A DNA stretch of 64,000 nt from Bacteroidota bacterium (GTDB taxonomy: Bacteria; Bacteroidota; Bacteroidia; B-17B0; Aurantibacillaceae): NCBI GenBank assembly GCA_016702705.1, contig JADJDM010000018.1, positions 1-64,000 on the forward strand, in the 5' to 3' direction. The notes beneath the pieces were generated by a model that did not search any database, was not told the origin of the DNA, and saw only the letters and a program-made list of their open reading frames with translations. Within the stretch, counting starts at the first letter, position 1. Every line of letters starts with the position of its first letter. Both the position numbers and the translations under genes were made by a program. This document shows, one piece after another, positions 17,816 to 30,084 of the stretch.

Positions 17816-18022
17816 CGTTATTAATCCAACGTATTTATTTGTTAAACAAAACCAGCCTCTTAATTTAGGGTAAGTAAGTGGGTGAAACACCTTGAAATTT
17901 ATCGGTAAACATTTAAAAAGCATTATTCAAATAATTAACCCTTACTTTCTGGCATTTCATCTATTTTCTTTGGTAATTGTAAAACAATGTATTAAATTAG
18001 TATCACCTTTGTCGGTTCTATT

Positions 18023-21000
18023 ATGAGAAAAACAAGTTTAGTCTTTACCTTTTTGTTTTTAAATGTTGTTTTGGTATTTTCTCAACCGAACATAGCAAAT
18101 TACACAACAACAAGAACCACCGGAAACACATACAATTCAATTAGTTCATCAGGAAATGCCTTCGATAGTTGGAGATATACAGGTGGCTTATCACAAGATG
18201 ACAATCGGTCAGATTTCACAGATATTGGATTTGATTTTTGGTACACAGGAATCAGATATACGCAGTTCTCAGTTTCAACAAACGGTTACATAGATTTTTC
18301 AAATTCAACTGCTGATGGCAATGGTACTGGCGCTTTTGGATATGTAAACAGTGCTTTTTCTTCAAGTACAATACCTGCAATTACAGCTTTTTATGATGAT
18401 TTAACTGCACAAGGTGGAACGGGGGCTTTAGGAAATAGTATTAAGTATTTAGTTACTGGTGCTGCTCCAAATAGAATACTTACAGTTGAGTGGATTAACA
18501 TGGCTGTTTATGGCAATACAAGTCCAAGCCTTAACTACCAAGTAAAACTTTATGAAACAACGGGTATCATTGAAATGAACTACGGCACAATGACTCAAGG
18601 CACCGCAGGGTTTTCCTATACAATGGGCATAAACGCAACTGCTGCAGCAAGAAAAGTATTACAAACTGTAAACACAAATACTTTTATTGCTGGCACAAGT
18701 GATGCTCTTGCAACAATGCCTAACGCGGGCTCTAGGTACCTTTTCACTCCTCCAACACCAACCGTTGCTGCTGGCACATTAACATTTAGTGCAGTAACTG
18801 CAACTAGTATGACATTAAACTGGCCAAACTGGGCAACAAATGAAGCTGGTTATGTTATTTATAATTCTACAGATGGAACAAATTATAGTTTTGTTAGTCA
18901 AACAGCTGTAAATACAACAAACTCTAACGTTACAGGTTTACTTCCTGGAACAACTTACTTTTGGAGATTATATGCAGTTACAGAAGGTCGTTTAAGTTCG
19001 CCACTAAGTGGAACTAGAGCTACACTAGCAGGAGGAAATGTTTTCTCAATTGCAAGTGGTTTATGGACCGCAGGAGGTACTTGGAACACAGGTGTTGCGC
19101 CAACCGCTTCTGATAGTGTAACCATTAGAAGCACACACACAGTAACAATTAATACTGCTGCTACTTGTAATAAAATTACAATTGGAAATGGTGCAGCTGC
19201 ACAATTAAGGTTTGCAAATGATGCAACTGCAAGAACATTAACTGTAAATAGTAATATTTTTGTTGCAAACGGTGCAAGTTTTACCGTTAACATGTTATTT
19301 ACTGCAACGCATACCTTAACAGTAAAAGGAAACATTGTAAATAATGGTATTATAAATTTAGCCCCAGACGGTAACAGTTTATGTAATACGGTTTTTTCAA
19401 AAAATGGAAATCAAACAATTAGTGGAACAGGTGCAACAACTACATTTAATAATATTACACTAAATTTAGGGACATCCATAAACAATACATTAGATATAAC
19501 AACGCCAACTTTTGTTGCACCAAATAATTTTTTAACATTAACTAATGGAACCTTTAAATTATCCACAACTGGTGCATCTAATTTAACACCGTATACTGCT
19601 GCAATAACAATTCCACAAAAAGGAGGGATTTGGCTCAATTCTGCTGCATCAACAATTAATTTTGGTGCTACTACAACTATTTATGGAAATCTTACTACTT
19701 CTGCAGGAACCATGAATATTGGAAATGCTGCTGAAGATTTACTTTCAAATGGTGGATTACTAACTATTTCAGGAGGTACCATGAATATTGCAGGTAAATA
19801 TTATGCAGTTGGCATAAATAATCTTTCGAAGTTTTCATTAAGTGGGGGAACGGTTATTGTTCCTTCCTCAGGCTCAACAAGTGCTACTATTGCCCCCTTT
19901 CAAATTACAGGAGCGGGCTCACAATTTAATATGACTGGAGGGACATTAATCATTCCAAGAGAAGGAGGAACAGGAGTACAAAACTTAGGTTTCGTTAACA
20001 CTGGTACTTCAGGCGGCACTGTTACTGCTGGAACATTACAAATAGGAAATGGTTCAACGCCTGCGGGGCAAACAATGCTAATTAATTCAACTTACGCTGT
20101 AGGTAATTTAACGGTAAACAGTGCAAATGCAACTGCACAATTACTAACCAATCCCTTAACCGTAATAAATAACGTAACCATAAATAGTGGAGTATTAAAC
20201 TCAAATAATTTAAACATGAATGTTGGTGGTAATTGGACTAACAATAATGCCACTTTCACTCCAGGAACAGCAACGGTTACTTTTAATGGAACAGCTGCGC
20301 AAGCAATAAATGGAACTTCAGCATCTCAAACATTTAACAATTTCATTATTGCTAAAACTGTTGGAACAACACTATCAAGTAGTGGAAGTACAACTACCAT
20401 TACAACAAATAATTTAACTCAAACATCTGGTAATTTTAATGCTCCTGCAACTCTAAATATTACTGGTGCAGCAACTTCTTCATTAGTATTAACAGCAGGA
20501 ACACTAAGCGCTGGTGCAAATATTTTTATTAGAGGTAATTGGACAAACAATGGTGGAACGTTTTCTCCTAATACAGGAACTGTTACCTTTAATGGAACTG
20601 CAGCTCAAGCAATTAATGGAACAGCAACCTCACAAACATTTAATAATTTTACTATTGCTAAAACAGCAGGCACAACTCTTTCAAGTGGAGGAAGTACAAC
20701 TACAATTACAACAAATAACTTAACTCAAACTACTGGTAACTTTACTGCTCCTGCAACATTAAATGTAACTGCTGCTGCAAGTTCATCCATTTTACTAAGT
20801 GCGGGTACATTTACTTCTGGTGCTCAAATAAATGTTAATGGTAGTTGGACTAATACTGGGGCAACTTTTACACCTGGCAGCGGAACAGTTAATTTTATTG
20901 GCACTTCAGCCCAAAACATTAGTAGAACTGGTGGAGAAACTTTTAATCATATAGCTTTTACTAACACTGGAATAAAAACATTAAATAGCGCAATAACCGC

Positions 21001-23251
21001 ATTAGGAAACTTTACAATTAACACAAATAGTAATCTTGATGTAAATACCACAAACAATCAAATTACAATTCGAGGTAATTTTTCAAATAGCGGAACACTT
21101 ACTACACGAAACGGAAACATCTTTTTAAACGGAACAACCAATCAATCCATTGGAGGAACAAGTACAACTAACTTTTATGATTTAACTCTAAATAATAATG
21201 CTGGCGCTACTTTAGCAAATGCTGAAAATATTATAGGCGCTTTAATCCTCAACAATGGAACTTTCACAACAACAGGGCAAACTCTTACTCTTGTTTCAAC
21301 TGCAACTGGCACTGGACGAATTGCAGCGATTACGGGTTCTGGTGATATTATTGGAAATGTAACTGCTCAACGCTTTATGCCTGGTGGTACAACAGGTTGG
21401 GCATTTCTAGGTTCTCCAATAAATTCTGCTTTAACTTATGCCAATTGGGATGATGATATTCCAATTAGTTGCCCTACTTGCCCAGATGGTAATGCGGGGG
21501 GATTTGAATCAATTTATACGTATGATGAAACTGCTCCAGGTTTAATGGATGATGACGCATCATACATTGTGATTAACACAATTAATGATCCAATTACTCC
21601 TGACAAAGGTTATTGGGTTTATCTTGGAGATGGATTTTCTACAACAAATAATCTCACTTTTGATTTAAGTGGCACAGTTCAAAAAAACAACCATACGATT
21701 TCGTTAGATTATACTAACACGGGGCAACCAACAGAAGATGGATGGAATCTTATTTCAAATCCATATCCTTCACCAATTAGATGGAGTTTACTAAGAGGTG
21801 CAACACCTAACATAGATAATGGAGTTTATATTTACAATGCCGATTTAAATGGAGGTAGTGGTGGTTACGCAACATATGTAAATGGAATAAGCAGTCCAGC
21901 AGTTGGTGCAGGAGGTATAGGCGATACAATTCCAATGTCACAAGGATTCTATGTTCACTCAACCGGAGCTACGGCTTTAAATGGAAGCGAGTCAATTAAA
22001 GTTGGTGGTAATCCAACTTTTTTACGACAAATTAATAACTACACTCCGCAAACTACTCCTCAAGCAATTTTAAGATTAAAACTCACAAATGCTGGCTTAA
22101 CTCATAATGATGAAACAGTGCTCTATTTACAAAATGGGGCAACCCCAGGTTTTGAAAATGAATTTGACGTGTTTAAACTTGCCGGTGTTGATCCTGCTGC
22201 ACCAACAATTGCATTAATTCATGATACGCTCGATTTTCAAATAAATGGCGTTGATTTAAGTTCTAGTAATTTAAGCATTCCTGTTAGAGTGCTAACTGGT
22301 ACTACTGGTTCATACACCATTTCTGAAGAAAATATAAATTCATTTCCACAAGGCGCTTGCATTAACTTATACGACACTTATAATGGAAACACTACAGATT
22401 TAAGAAATAATTCATACACATTTACCTTATCGGATACCACAATAAGTGCACGTTTCATACTAACAATTACGATGAACCCTTTACAAGTTGCAACTAATGT
22501 TGTTGAAGCCACTTGTGAAAATCCTAATGGGGCTCAAATTATTGCTAATGGTTTAAATGCTGGTCCTTGGAACTATTATTGGTATGATAGTAATGCTCAA
22601 CTTATTGCTTCTCATTTAAACATTAATGGTGCTGATACATTAAACAATATTAGTTCAGGTAATTATTCACTTTCAATTAATACAGTTGGTATGTGCGATA
22701 ACAACACCATCGATTTTAATTTAAACTCAGTCGAAATCCCAACTTCATCATTCATTTGCCAAGACACAATTATTATTAACAGCAACTCTCTTTCAATTAC
22801 AAACAATTCAACTAACGCTGTAAATTATTTTTGGAACTTTGGAGATGGTAACACAAGTTCTTCATTCGAACCTACCAATAATTATTTTAGTGCGGGGACT
22901 TTTACCCTAAGTCTTGTTACAGAAAGTGTTAATGGTTGTATTGATAGCGCTATAAAATCAATCGTAGTTATTGACAATTCAATAGGCTTAAATAATTTAT
23001 TAGGCACGAAAAGTGAATCACTAAAAACGTTAAGCAACAATACATTTATTTTTGAGCAAAATTTTTTAGAAAGTAAGCTTACTAATTATTCTATTATTGA
23101 TGTTAATGGTAAGTTGGTTAAAGAATTGGGTACATTTAATAACAAACATGTTTCAATAAACATTGATTTGTCAAATGCTTCCTCTGGAATCTATTATTTA
23201 ATTATTAAACAAAATAATTTGTTAAAGCCTATCAAGTTATTAGTTAACTAG
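18023..23251 (+). CDS. Giant secreted repeat protein with T9SS type A sorting domain
   Basis: 1742 residues. Signal peptide MRKTSLVFTFLFLNVVLVFS. Residues about 25-250 form a GEVED-like beta domain (FTDIGFDFWYTGIRYTQFSV). A fibronectin-III domain follows (TATSMTLNWPNWATNEAGYV near 255). Residues about 335-1100 are beta-helix-like repeats including three 102-residue units (GNWTNNNATFTPGTATVTF...). A PKD segment (NYFWNFGDGNTSSSFEPTNN) lies near 1610, and the tail NYSIIDVNGKLVKELG ... ASSGIYYLIIKQNNLLKPIK is a T9SS type A domain. It is a surface or extracellular adhesin-like protein. No enzymatic domain is visible. It is a single intact frame, unlike its neighbour. Confidence 0.85.
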   Translation: MRKTSLVFTFLFLNVVLVFSQPNIANYTTTRTTGNTYNSISSSGNAFDSWRYTGGLSQDDNRSDFTDIGFDFWYTGIRYTQFSVSTNGYIDFSNSTADGNGTGAFGYVNSAFSSSTIPAITAFYDDLTAQGGTGALGNSIKYLVTGAAPNRILTVEWINMAVYGNTSPSLNYQVKLYETTGIIEMNYGTMTQGTAGFSYTMGINATAAARKVLQTVNTNTFIAGTSDALATMPNAGSRYLFTPPTPTVAAGTLTFSAVTATSMTLNWPNWATNEAGYVIYNSTDGTNYSFVSQTAVNTTNSNVTGLLPGTTYFWRLYAVTEGRLSSPLSGTRATLAGGNVFSIASGLWTAGGTWNTGVAPTASDSVTIRSTHTVTINTAATCNKITIGNGAAAQLRFANDATARTLTVNSNIFVANGASFTVNMLFTATHTLTVKGNIVNNGIINLAPDGNSLCNTVFSKNGNQTISGTGATTTFNNITLNLGTSINNTLDITTPTFVAPNNFLTLTNGTFKLSTTGASNLTPYTAAITIPQKGGIWLNSAASTINFGATTTIYGNLTTSAGTMNIGNAAEDLLSNGGLLTISGGTMNIAGKYYAVGINNLSKFSLSGGTVIVPSSGSTSATIAPFQITGAGSQFNMTGGTLIIPREGGTGVQNLGFVNTGTSGGTVTAGTLQIGNGSTPAGQTMLINSTYAVGNLTVNSANATAQLLTNPLTVINNVTINSGVLNSNNLNMNVGGNWTNNNATFTPGTATVTFNGTAAQAINGTSASQTFNNFIIAKTVGTTLSSSGSTTTITTNNLTQTSGNFNAPATLNITGAATSSLVLTAGTLSAGANIFIRGNWTNNGGTFSPNTGTVTFNGTAAQAINGTATSQTFNNFTIAKTAGTTLSSGGSTTTITTNNLTQTTGNFTAPATLNVTAAASSSILLSAGTFTSGAQINVNGSWTNTGATFTPGSGTVNFIGTSAQNISRTGGETFNHIAFTNTGIKTLNSAITALGNFTINTNSNLDVNTTNNQITIRGNFSNSGTLTTRNGNIFLNGTTNQSIGGTSTTNFYDLTLNNNAGATLANAENIIGALILNNGTFTTTGQTLTLVSTATGTGRIAAITGSGDIIGNVTAQRFMPGGTTGWAFLGSPINSALTYANWDDDIPISCPTCPDGNAGGFESIYTYDETAPGLMDDDASYIVINTINDPITPDKGYWVYLGDGFSTTNNLTFDLSGTVQKNNHTISLDYTNTGQPTEDGWNLISNPYPSPIRWSLLRGATPNIDNGVYIYNADLNGGSGGYATYVNGISSPAVGAGGIGDTIPMSQGFYVHSTGATALNGSESIKVGGNPTFLRQINNYTPQTTPQAILRLKLTNAGLTHNDETVLYLQNGATPGFENEFDVFKLAGVDPAAPTIALIHDTLDFQINGVDLSSSNLSIPVRVLTGTTGSYTISEENINSFPQGACINLYDTYNGNTTDLRNNSYTFTLSDTTISARFILTITMNPLQVATNVVEATCENPNGAQIIANGLNAGPWNYYWYDSNAQLIASHLNINGADTLNNISSGNYSLSINTVGMCDNNTIDFNLNSVEIPTSSFICQDTIIINSNSLSITNNSTNAVNYFWNFGDGNTSSSFEPTNNYFSAGTFTLSLVTESVNGCIDSAIKSIVVIDNSIGLNNLLGTKSESLKTLSNNTFIFEQNFLESKLTNYSIIDVNGKLVKELGTFNNKHVSINIDLSNASSGIYYLIIKQNNLLKPIKLLVN
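20228..20990 (+). repeat. 306-bp (102-residue) tandem repeats in the T9SS adhesin
   Basis: Units begin at 20228, 20534 and 20840 (third incomplete), each starting with a GxWTN motif and carrying TVTFNGTAAQAINGT, SQTFNNF and TTITTNNLTQT. The protein repeats are nearly identical while many third codon positions differ, so the duplication is not very recent or has been held by selection on the protein. Confidence 0.85.
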
Positions 23252-23407
23252 TAGGTCATCATTTCATCTAAACTGATTTAGCCTCGCTTTTTATCGAAAA
23301 TTACTTGATTATCTGATATTTACAAAATAGTTAGGTACTAAATATATTCGATAATTTTTCAAAACATCATGATTTTAGCTTAAATTAGCTTAATCAAATC
23401 CCCACCC

Positions 23408-26400
23408 ATGAAAAAATATTACCTTCTATCCGTTAAGAATAAAGTATTCTCCTTCAGATTTAAAGCATTATTATTTTTCATTTTAGTCTTTGGAATACAA
23501 AACAATGCAGTTTCGCAAACCAATTTGGAAACTGTTAAATCAGAAAATCATTCCCATGCAGAAGACAAAGAATTATTCATTGAGTCTTTACTGCCAATTG
23601 AAAAGTATTTTAGTATTATCAGCAAGGTTGAAAACAATAATAACATATACAATACGGAAAGAAACTACTTTCACAAGTTCGTACAAAAAGACATTTCTAC
23701 TTTAAGACTAAAAGCATTAAACGATCATGAATCAAAAAACTTAATCTTACTAAACTTCTTGATGAATTTACTGGACAAATAATAATCAAAGCAAATCTAG
23801 TTTAATGCGAATAAAAATCTAATTATAGATAAAATTGATAACCCTCTAAAATATACTGGACACAATTTTAGAACTCCAACAAATCCTGATCAAATAATGA
23901 CACCTGGGCAGCCTTGTACAAATGAAGGATTTGAAAACAATAATTTCTCTGCTTGGACAGGTTCATGGGGTGTTACAGGGGCATGCGATGACTGGGACTG
24001 GTTAGGCTTTTGCATTCATTATGCCGGTCAAAATGATCCGTATTACACAAATGGTTTAAATACTGGAGCAAATAATACTACTACTGCAATGCACACAATT
24101 GTAACTCCTGGAGCAGATGGAACAGTTCCAATAAATCGGGTTAGACCTGGAGGAGGCGGATTCGCAATGCGTCTGAATGATAAAGACTTAAGTGACTACA
24201 GTGCTGCTAGATTGATACAAACATTCAGAGTTACTCCTGCAAATGAAAACTTCACCTATTTTTTCGCAGTAGTTTTAGAAAACGGAGGGCATACTTTACC
24301 AGAGCAACCTTATTTTAGAATTAGAATGTATGACCAAAACGGCGCTACTATAAATTGTGCATCATTTGATGTTGATGCAACAAGCGCAGGCTCCATTGGA
24401 GGATTTGCAACCCAAGGTTTATATAGTTATAGAGATTGGAGTGCAGTATTTGTTCCTTTACAAGCTTATGTTAATCAAGATGTAACAATTGAATTCATCG
24501 TCACTGATTGTACTCAAGGTGGTCATTTAGGCTACGCATACATTGATGCAGATTGTCAACCTTTCCAATTATTATCGCAGTCACCATTAATTTGTGCGGG
24601 TGTAAATAATACATTAACTGCTCCTGCTGGAGCGGCAAGTTATACTTGGACAGCAACAGGTGGAGGTAACATAGTAAGTGGAGCAAATAGTCAAGTTGTT
24701 ACTGTAAACCAAGGTGGTACTTATGCTGTAACAATGACGGCATTTGGTTCAGGTTGTTCATATACGATTGATACAATAATGGGTTCAAATCCATCTGTAC
24801 CTGTTGCTAATTTTTCAATTGTGAAGGAGCAATAACAAATTTTACCAATACCTCAACTGCTCCTGGTGGTTCAACATTTAATTGGGATTTTGGCGATGGG
24901 CAAAATACAAGCAACGCTGGTGGAAATGTGAGTCATACATACGCTGGAGATGGTACTTATTCTGCAACACTTCAAATTACTGCACCTGGAGGATGTAATG
25001 GAACAGTAACTAATAATGTAATTGTAAATGCAAATCCTTCTCCGTCTTTTACAAGCAACTCTGTTTGTTTAACTACAGGTACACAATTCACCAATACTAC
25101 TCCAGCTGTTCCTGCTATTGCAACTTGGGCTTGGGATTTTACAAATAATGGAAGTACAGATAATTCAACTCAAAATCCCACATTTACTTACCCTACTGCG
25201 GGAACATTTACAACTGCACTAACAGCAACAACTACAGCAGGATGTGTTGGAACTTTCACCTCAAGTGTAACCGTAAATCCAAACCCTGTTGCTAGCTTTA
25301 CTGCTACTACCGAATGTTTAAACGTAGCGACTGCATTTAATAGTAACGCATCATCAATTGCTGCACCTGATAATATTGCATTTTACAATTGGACTTTTGG
25401 CGATGGACAAAATGCGAGTGGTGCAAACACTTCTCATACTTACGCAACCTGTGGTAATTTTACAGCAAACTTAACAGTAGTATCAAATAACAATTGTGTT
25501 AATTCTACCACTGCAAACATTACAGTTAAATGCTTACCAACTGTTACCGTTCCAACAAATACTGTTGTTTGCCCAGCCACTGCAATTGCTGCAACCAATT
25601 TCACAAGTAATCCTGCAGGTGCAACTTATGCTTGGACCAATACTCAACCTAGTATAAACTTAGTAGCATCTGGAACTGGAGATGTTCCTACGTTTAATAC
25701 AACTAACACTGGTTCAACCCAACTTGATGGAGCAATTACTGTTACTCCAACATTGCTTGGTTGCGTGGGTACGCCAAGCACTTATACTGTTTCTGTTCGT
25801 CCAACACCAGTTATGACGCCAATTGCAAATGCAACTTATTGCCCTTCAAATGCAGTGCCCGCAGCTAGTTTTGCAAGTACCCCAACAGGTTCAACTTTTG
25901 CTTGGACAAATACACAAACACTAATTGGTTTAGCTGCAAATGGTGCAACACCTTATGCAGGATTTAGTGCCACTAATACAGGATCAACAACTTTAGTTGG
26001 AACAATTAGTGTTACTCCAACCTTAAACACATGCGTTGGCTTACCTATAACTTATGATATTACAGTTAATCCAACACCTGTTGCAACGGTACCTGCAAAT
26101 GCAACTTATTGTTCTTTAGATGCTGTGCCTGCAACAGGATTTAATAGTACGCCAGCTGGCGCTACCTTTACTTGGACAAACACAAATGCTACAATAGGAA
26201 TTGGTGCATCTGGTAGTGGGCAAATTGCAACATTTAACGCTGCTAATACTACTAGCCTTTTGCAAACAGGTACAATTGCAGTTACACCAACCTTAAATAC
26301 ATGTGTTGGCTTACCTGTAAGTTATAATATTAATGTAAATCCAACTCCCATTATTACTCCTATTGCAAATGTTTTAGAGTGCCCCGCTGTTAACGTACCA

Positions 26401-28308
26401 ACAAATACAATAATTAGTACTCCAGCAGGCGCAACATTTGCTTGGACAAACTCAAATGCAAATATTGGTTTAGCTGCAACAAGCGGAACAGGCAATATTA
26501 CAGCGTTTACCACTAGTAACTTAACCGCAGTTAATGAAGTTTCTACTATTACAATAACACCTACACTAAACAGTTGTATTGGCCCAAATGTATCATACAC
26601 AATTACTGTAAAACCAACGCCAGTACTTACAGTTCCAACGAGTTTAACTTATTGTCCAAATGTTACAACTGTACCATCACCAAATTTCACAAGTGTACCA
26701 ACAGGAGCTACGGTTAATTGGACAAACAATAATATTAGCATTGGACTTTCTGGAACTGGAACTAATGACTATGCCGCATTTACTCCACTAAATACGAGTT
26801 CTACAAATCAAGTTTCAACTATTGTAGCTACGCCTACTTTAAACGCTTGTGTTGGCTTGCCTCAAACTTATTCCATTACTGTTTTTCCAAAACCAATTGC
26901 ATCTGTACCTTCAAATAGTGAAGCATGTCCAGGATATAATGTTACTGGTTTTGTATTTGGAAGCACGCCTAATGATCCAAACACCAATTATAATTGGATT
27001 CATACTAATGGAAATATTGGGTTAAACGAAGGAACTACTGTTGCAGAAACTTCAACTAACTCAAGCAACTTTGTTGCAACTAATATTAACAACACATTTA
27101 TTACTTCTACATTTACTTTAATAACAGACTTAAATGGCTGCTTCAGCGACCCACAATCATTTACCTTTACAGTAAATCCTTTACCAATTGCACTGTTTGG
27201 AACCAGCCATACTTGCTTTGGAGAAAGCACTCAATTTAACAGTAACTCATCTGTTGGTTCTGGTTCTATTGTTACTCATCAATGGGATTACAACAATGAT
27301 AATGTATATGAAGTTAATGGAAACAATCCTAGCCCCTCTACTATAATATCATCTATTGGAAATCAAACTATTCATTTAAATGTTATCACAGACAAAGGAT
27401 GTGCAACTGATACGGTGATTTTAATGTATGTAAATCCTAATCCTGTACCAACAATAAGTGTTGATGACCCTGATGGTTGCCCTGATCACTTTGCTAATTT
27501 AGCAGGAGGAGTTCAAGGTTCGAGTGTTGATCATGCAAATAGCATTGTAAGTTGGGCTTGGGATTTTGAGACTAATTCATCTTCAGATCACACTTCACAA
27601 TATGCAGGCGGTTCAGAGGTTGATAGTGTTGGGCATCTTTACATTAACACTTCACCTACACAATCTCTATATTATCAAGTTACATTAACCGCTACAACAG
27701 ATAGTGGCTGCGTAGGTAATTTTACAACCAATCCTACTTTCATAACGGTTTTTGCTAACCCGATTGCTGATTTTGGTTATGGCCCAAGTGATCCTTTGCC
27801 TGGAGTTGATAATCCTTTAGTTCAATTTATTGATCAATCCCAAGGAGCATCAAGTTGGAATTGGAACTTTGGCGACCCCTATTCTTCAACTGCGGCAAAT
27901 ATTTCTAACTTTCAAAATCCACAACACTATTATGAAAGCTACGATGCACAAAGTTATAATGTAACACTAATCATAAACAATGGACAATGTTGGGATACAA
28001 TTGTAAAACCAATTCCAATTTTACCTAATTGGACTTTTTATATTCCAAATGCATTTTCACCGAACGAAGATGGCATAAATGATGGCTTCAGAGCAACGGG
28101 TGTTGGCATTGAAGAATTCAAAATTTATATTTTCGACCGTTGGGGAGAACAAATATGGTACTCGGGAGATTTAGATGAATATTGGGATGGGAAAGTACAA
28201 GGTAAAAACAAAATTGTACAACAAGATGTTTATGTTTGGAAAGTTCAATTTAAAGATGGGAAAAACACCAAGCATATTAAAGAAGGAACTGTTACGGTGG
28301 TAAGATAA
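23408..28308 (+). CDS. Giant PKD-repeat protein with T9SS type B (gliding-motility-associated) C-terminal domain (three frame breaks)
   Basis: Starts with MKKYYLLSVKNKVFSFRF, a long signal peptide ending NNAVSQ. Three homopolymer-type indels (one base lost near 23756, one T gained at 23801-23803, one T lost at 24819-24821) split it. Correcting them joins LLNFLDEFTGQIIIKANLV to NANKNLIIDKIDNPLKYTG and ANFSICEGAITNFTNTS, giving a 1633-residue protein. Residues about 170-400 are a jelly-roll-like module (EGFENNNFSAWTGSW). Several PKD domains follow (STFNWDFGDGQN, TWAWDFTNNG, FYNWTFGDGQN), then six repeats of about 90 residues and further PKD units. The end NWTFYIPNAFSPNEDGINDG ... IYIFDRWGEQIWYSGD is a type B sorting domain. 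Likely cell-surface. Confidence 0.85.
25537..27175 (+). repeat. Six tandem PKD-like repeats of about 90 residues
   Basis: Units start at 25537, 25801, 26071, 26341, 26614 and 26887, 264-273 bp apart. Each opens with a P-x-P-V/I motif followed by a CP or CS pair, has a central TFAWTNxxxxIGL core and ends with TPTLNxCVGLPxxY. Two Cys per unit could pair. Sequence has drifted more than in the 102-residue repeats of the upstream gene. Confidence 0.85.
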
Positions 28309-28332
28309 TTTAATGATACTTATTGGCGTATT

Positions 28333-28363
28333 TTAGTTAATAATTTCCTGTACTTTATTTTTG
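28333..28363 (+). promoter_or_regulatory. Promoter of the PorE-like gene
   Basis: TTAG (28333-28336, one mismatch to TTTG), 19 nt, TATTTTTG (28356-28363, exact TAnnTTTG). Transcription would start near 28370, which supports translation from the ATG at 28394 rather than any codon further upstream. Confidence 0.5.
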
Positions 28364-30048
28364 AGGGGTAAAGTTATTGTATATCTTAACTCAATGTTTA
28401 AGAATACAAAAAGCAGTCCTTCGGTAAAAATCATTTTAATCCTTTTTCTTTTAATTAAAGGCTTTCAACTCCATTCGCAAAATGATAGGGAAATAAGAAA
28501 GCATTTTACAATGGCTGAGCATTATTTTGAATTGAAAAATTACAAAAAAACAACTGAGCATGTATTGGAAATTGACAAACAGCCCAAAACACCATTAAAC
28601 GAAAATCCTGATTTTAATTTTATTGCAGGAACCTCGTTCTGGTTTTCTGACACGATGAAATTAAGAGCAATCCCTCATTTTGAAGATTATTTAAAAGTTA
28701 CTAAAGAAGAAGTAGAGGTTATTATATGGCTTGCGAAACTTTATCATATGAATTATCAATATGACAAAGCTAAACAGAGGTATATTGAATATGCAAACTA
28801 CATCAAATCTGACGACCAGTTAAACCCAGTATTACAAAACAAACTTTTACATGAAATAGATAGAGCTATACTAAGCTGCGAGTACGGGAAAATGCTAAGT
28901 ATTATTCCTTCCAAATCTCAAATTGATAATTTAGGTGATAGTGTTAATTCTGGTTATAACGAATATGCTCCCGTTATAAACAAGTTCGAGACAGAATTAT
29001 ATTTCACAAGAAAATCTCCAAATAATAAAGGCGGTAAAACAAATGAAAAAGGCGAATACTTTGAAGATATTTATCATACAACAATTTTAAATGGCTCACT
29101 CCTTTCAAGAGACAGCTCAAAGTATTCTGGGTTTGTTCACATTACAGACTCAATGAAATTCAGCCATGCAAAAATATTGGCTCGCCTATAAATACTGAGT
29201 TACATGATGCAGCAATACAATTATCACATAATGATGAGCAATTATTTATTTATAAAAACAATCATGTGTGGCTCTCTGAAAAAAACACAGAAAACAAATT
29301 TAGCACACCACATCCAATCGAAGGTCTTAGTGACATACTAAATTCCGGAAATTATGAGCCTAGCGTTTCTATTAACGCAAGTGAAAATATTATCTACTTT
29401 GCAAGTGAAAGATCTGGTGGCTTTGGAGGTCTAGATTTATATAGAACAATAAAAAAGGACGGAGTATGGCAAGCGGCAGAAAACCTTGGGCCAACAATAA
29501 ATACAGAATACGATGAAGACTCGCCTTACATAGATCCTAATAATTCTACTTTATACTTTTCTTCCAAAGGTCATTCAAGTATGGGCGGTTATGATATATT
29601 TAAAACATACTTAATAGACAGCACATGGACATATCCAATGAACATGGGCTTTCCTTTAAATAGTAATTCTGACGATATATTCTTTACCATGACTGAGAAA
29701 TACAACAGAGGATACTTCTCTTCAGACAGAACAGGTGGCAAAGGAAAAATGGATATTTACAGAATATCATTTGCATCGGAAAGAGAACAACTTGCTGAAA
29801 TAAGAGGAAAGGTGAAGAAAGGTGATAAACTTATTGCCGCAAAATCTAAGCTTACTGTAATTGATAAACTAGATGATACTACCATTGCCGAATACTACTC
29901 AGATTCTCTTACCGGTGATTATCACATCCTACTTGATCACAACAACAAATACCTAGTTAAAGTAGAAACTGAAGGTTTCAGAGAATACAAACGAACATTT
30001 ACAATTCCCGAACAAGAAGACTATTACTCGTTTTATCAAGAAGTTCAT

Positions 30049-30084
30049 TGTAAGCTCCCCATAATTGGACTATACAAAAGTAGA
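30049..30084. repeat. Left (orfB-end) terminal inverted repeat of the IS
   Basis: Starts TGTAAGCTCCCCATAATTGG and matches the other end in about 30 of 36 positions once two one- or two-base gaps are allowed. Confidence 0.85.

Noticed and set aside
17816..18022. Riboswitch or small RNA before the T9SS adhesin (GTGGGTGAAACACC hairpin)
   Set aside because: Only one short hairpin is present, without any recognisable riboswitch core or a terminator; I could not support a class.
25537..27175. CRISPR-like regular repeats
   Set aside because: The 264-273 bp period is in a coding frame and corresponds to PKD-like protein repeats; there are no short direct repeats with unique spacers or cas genes.
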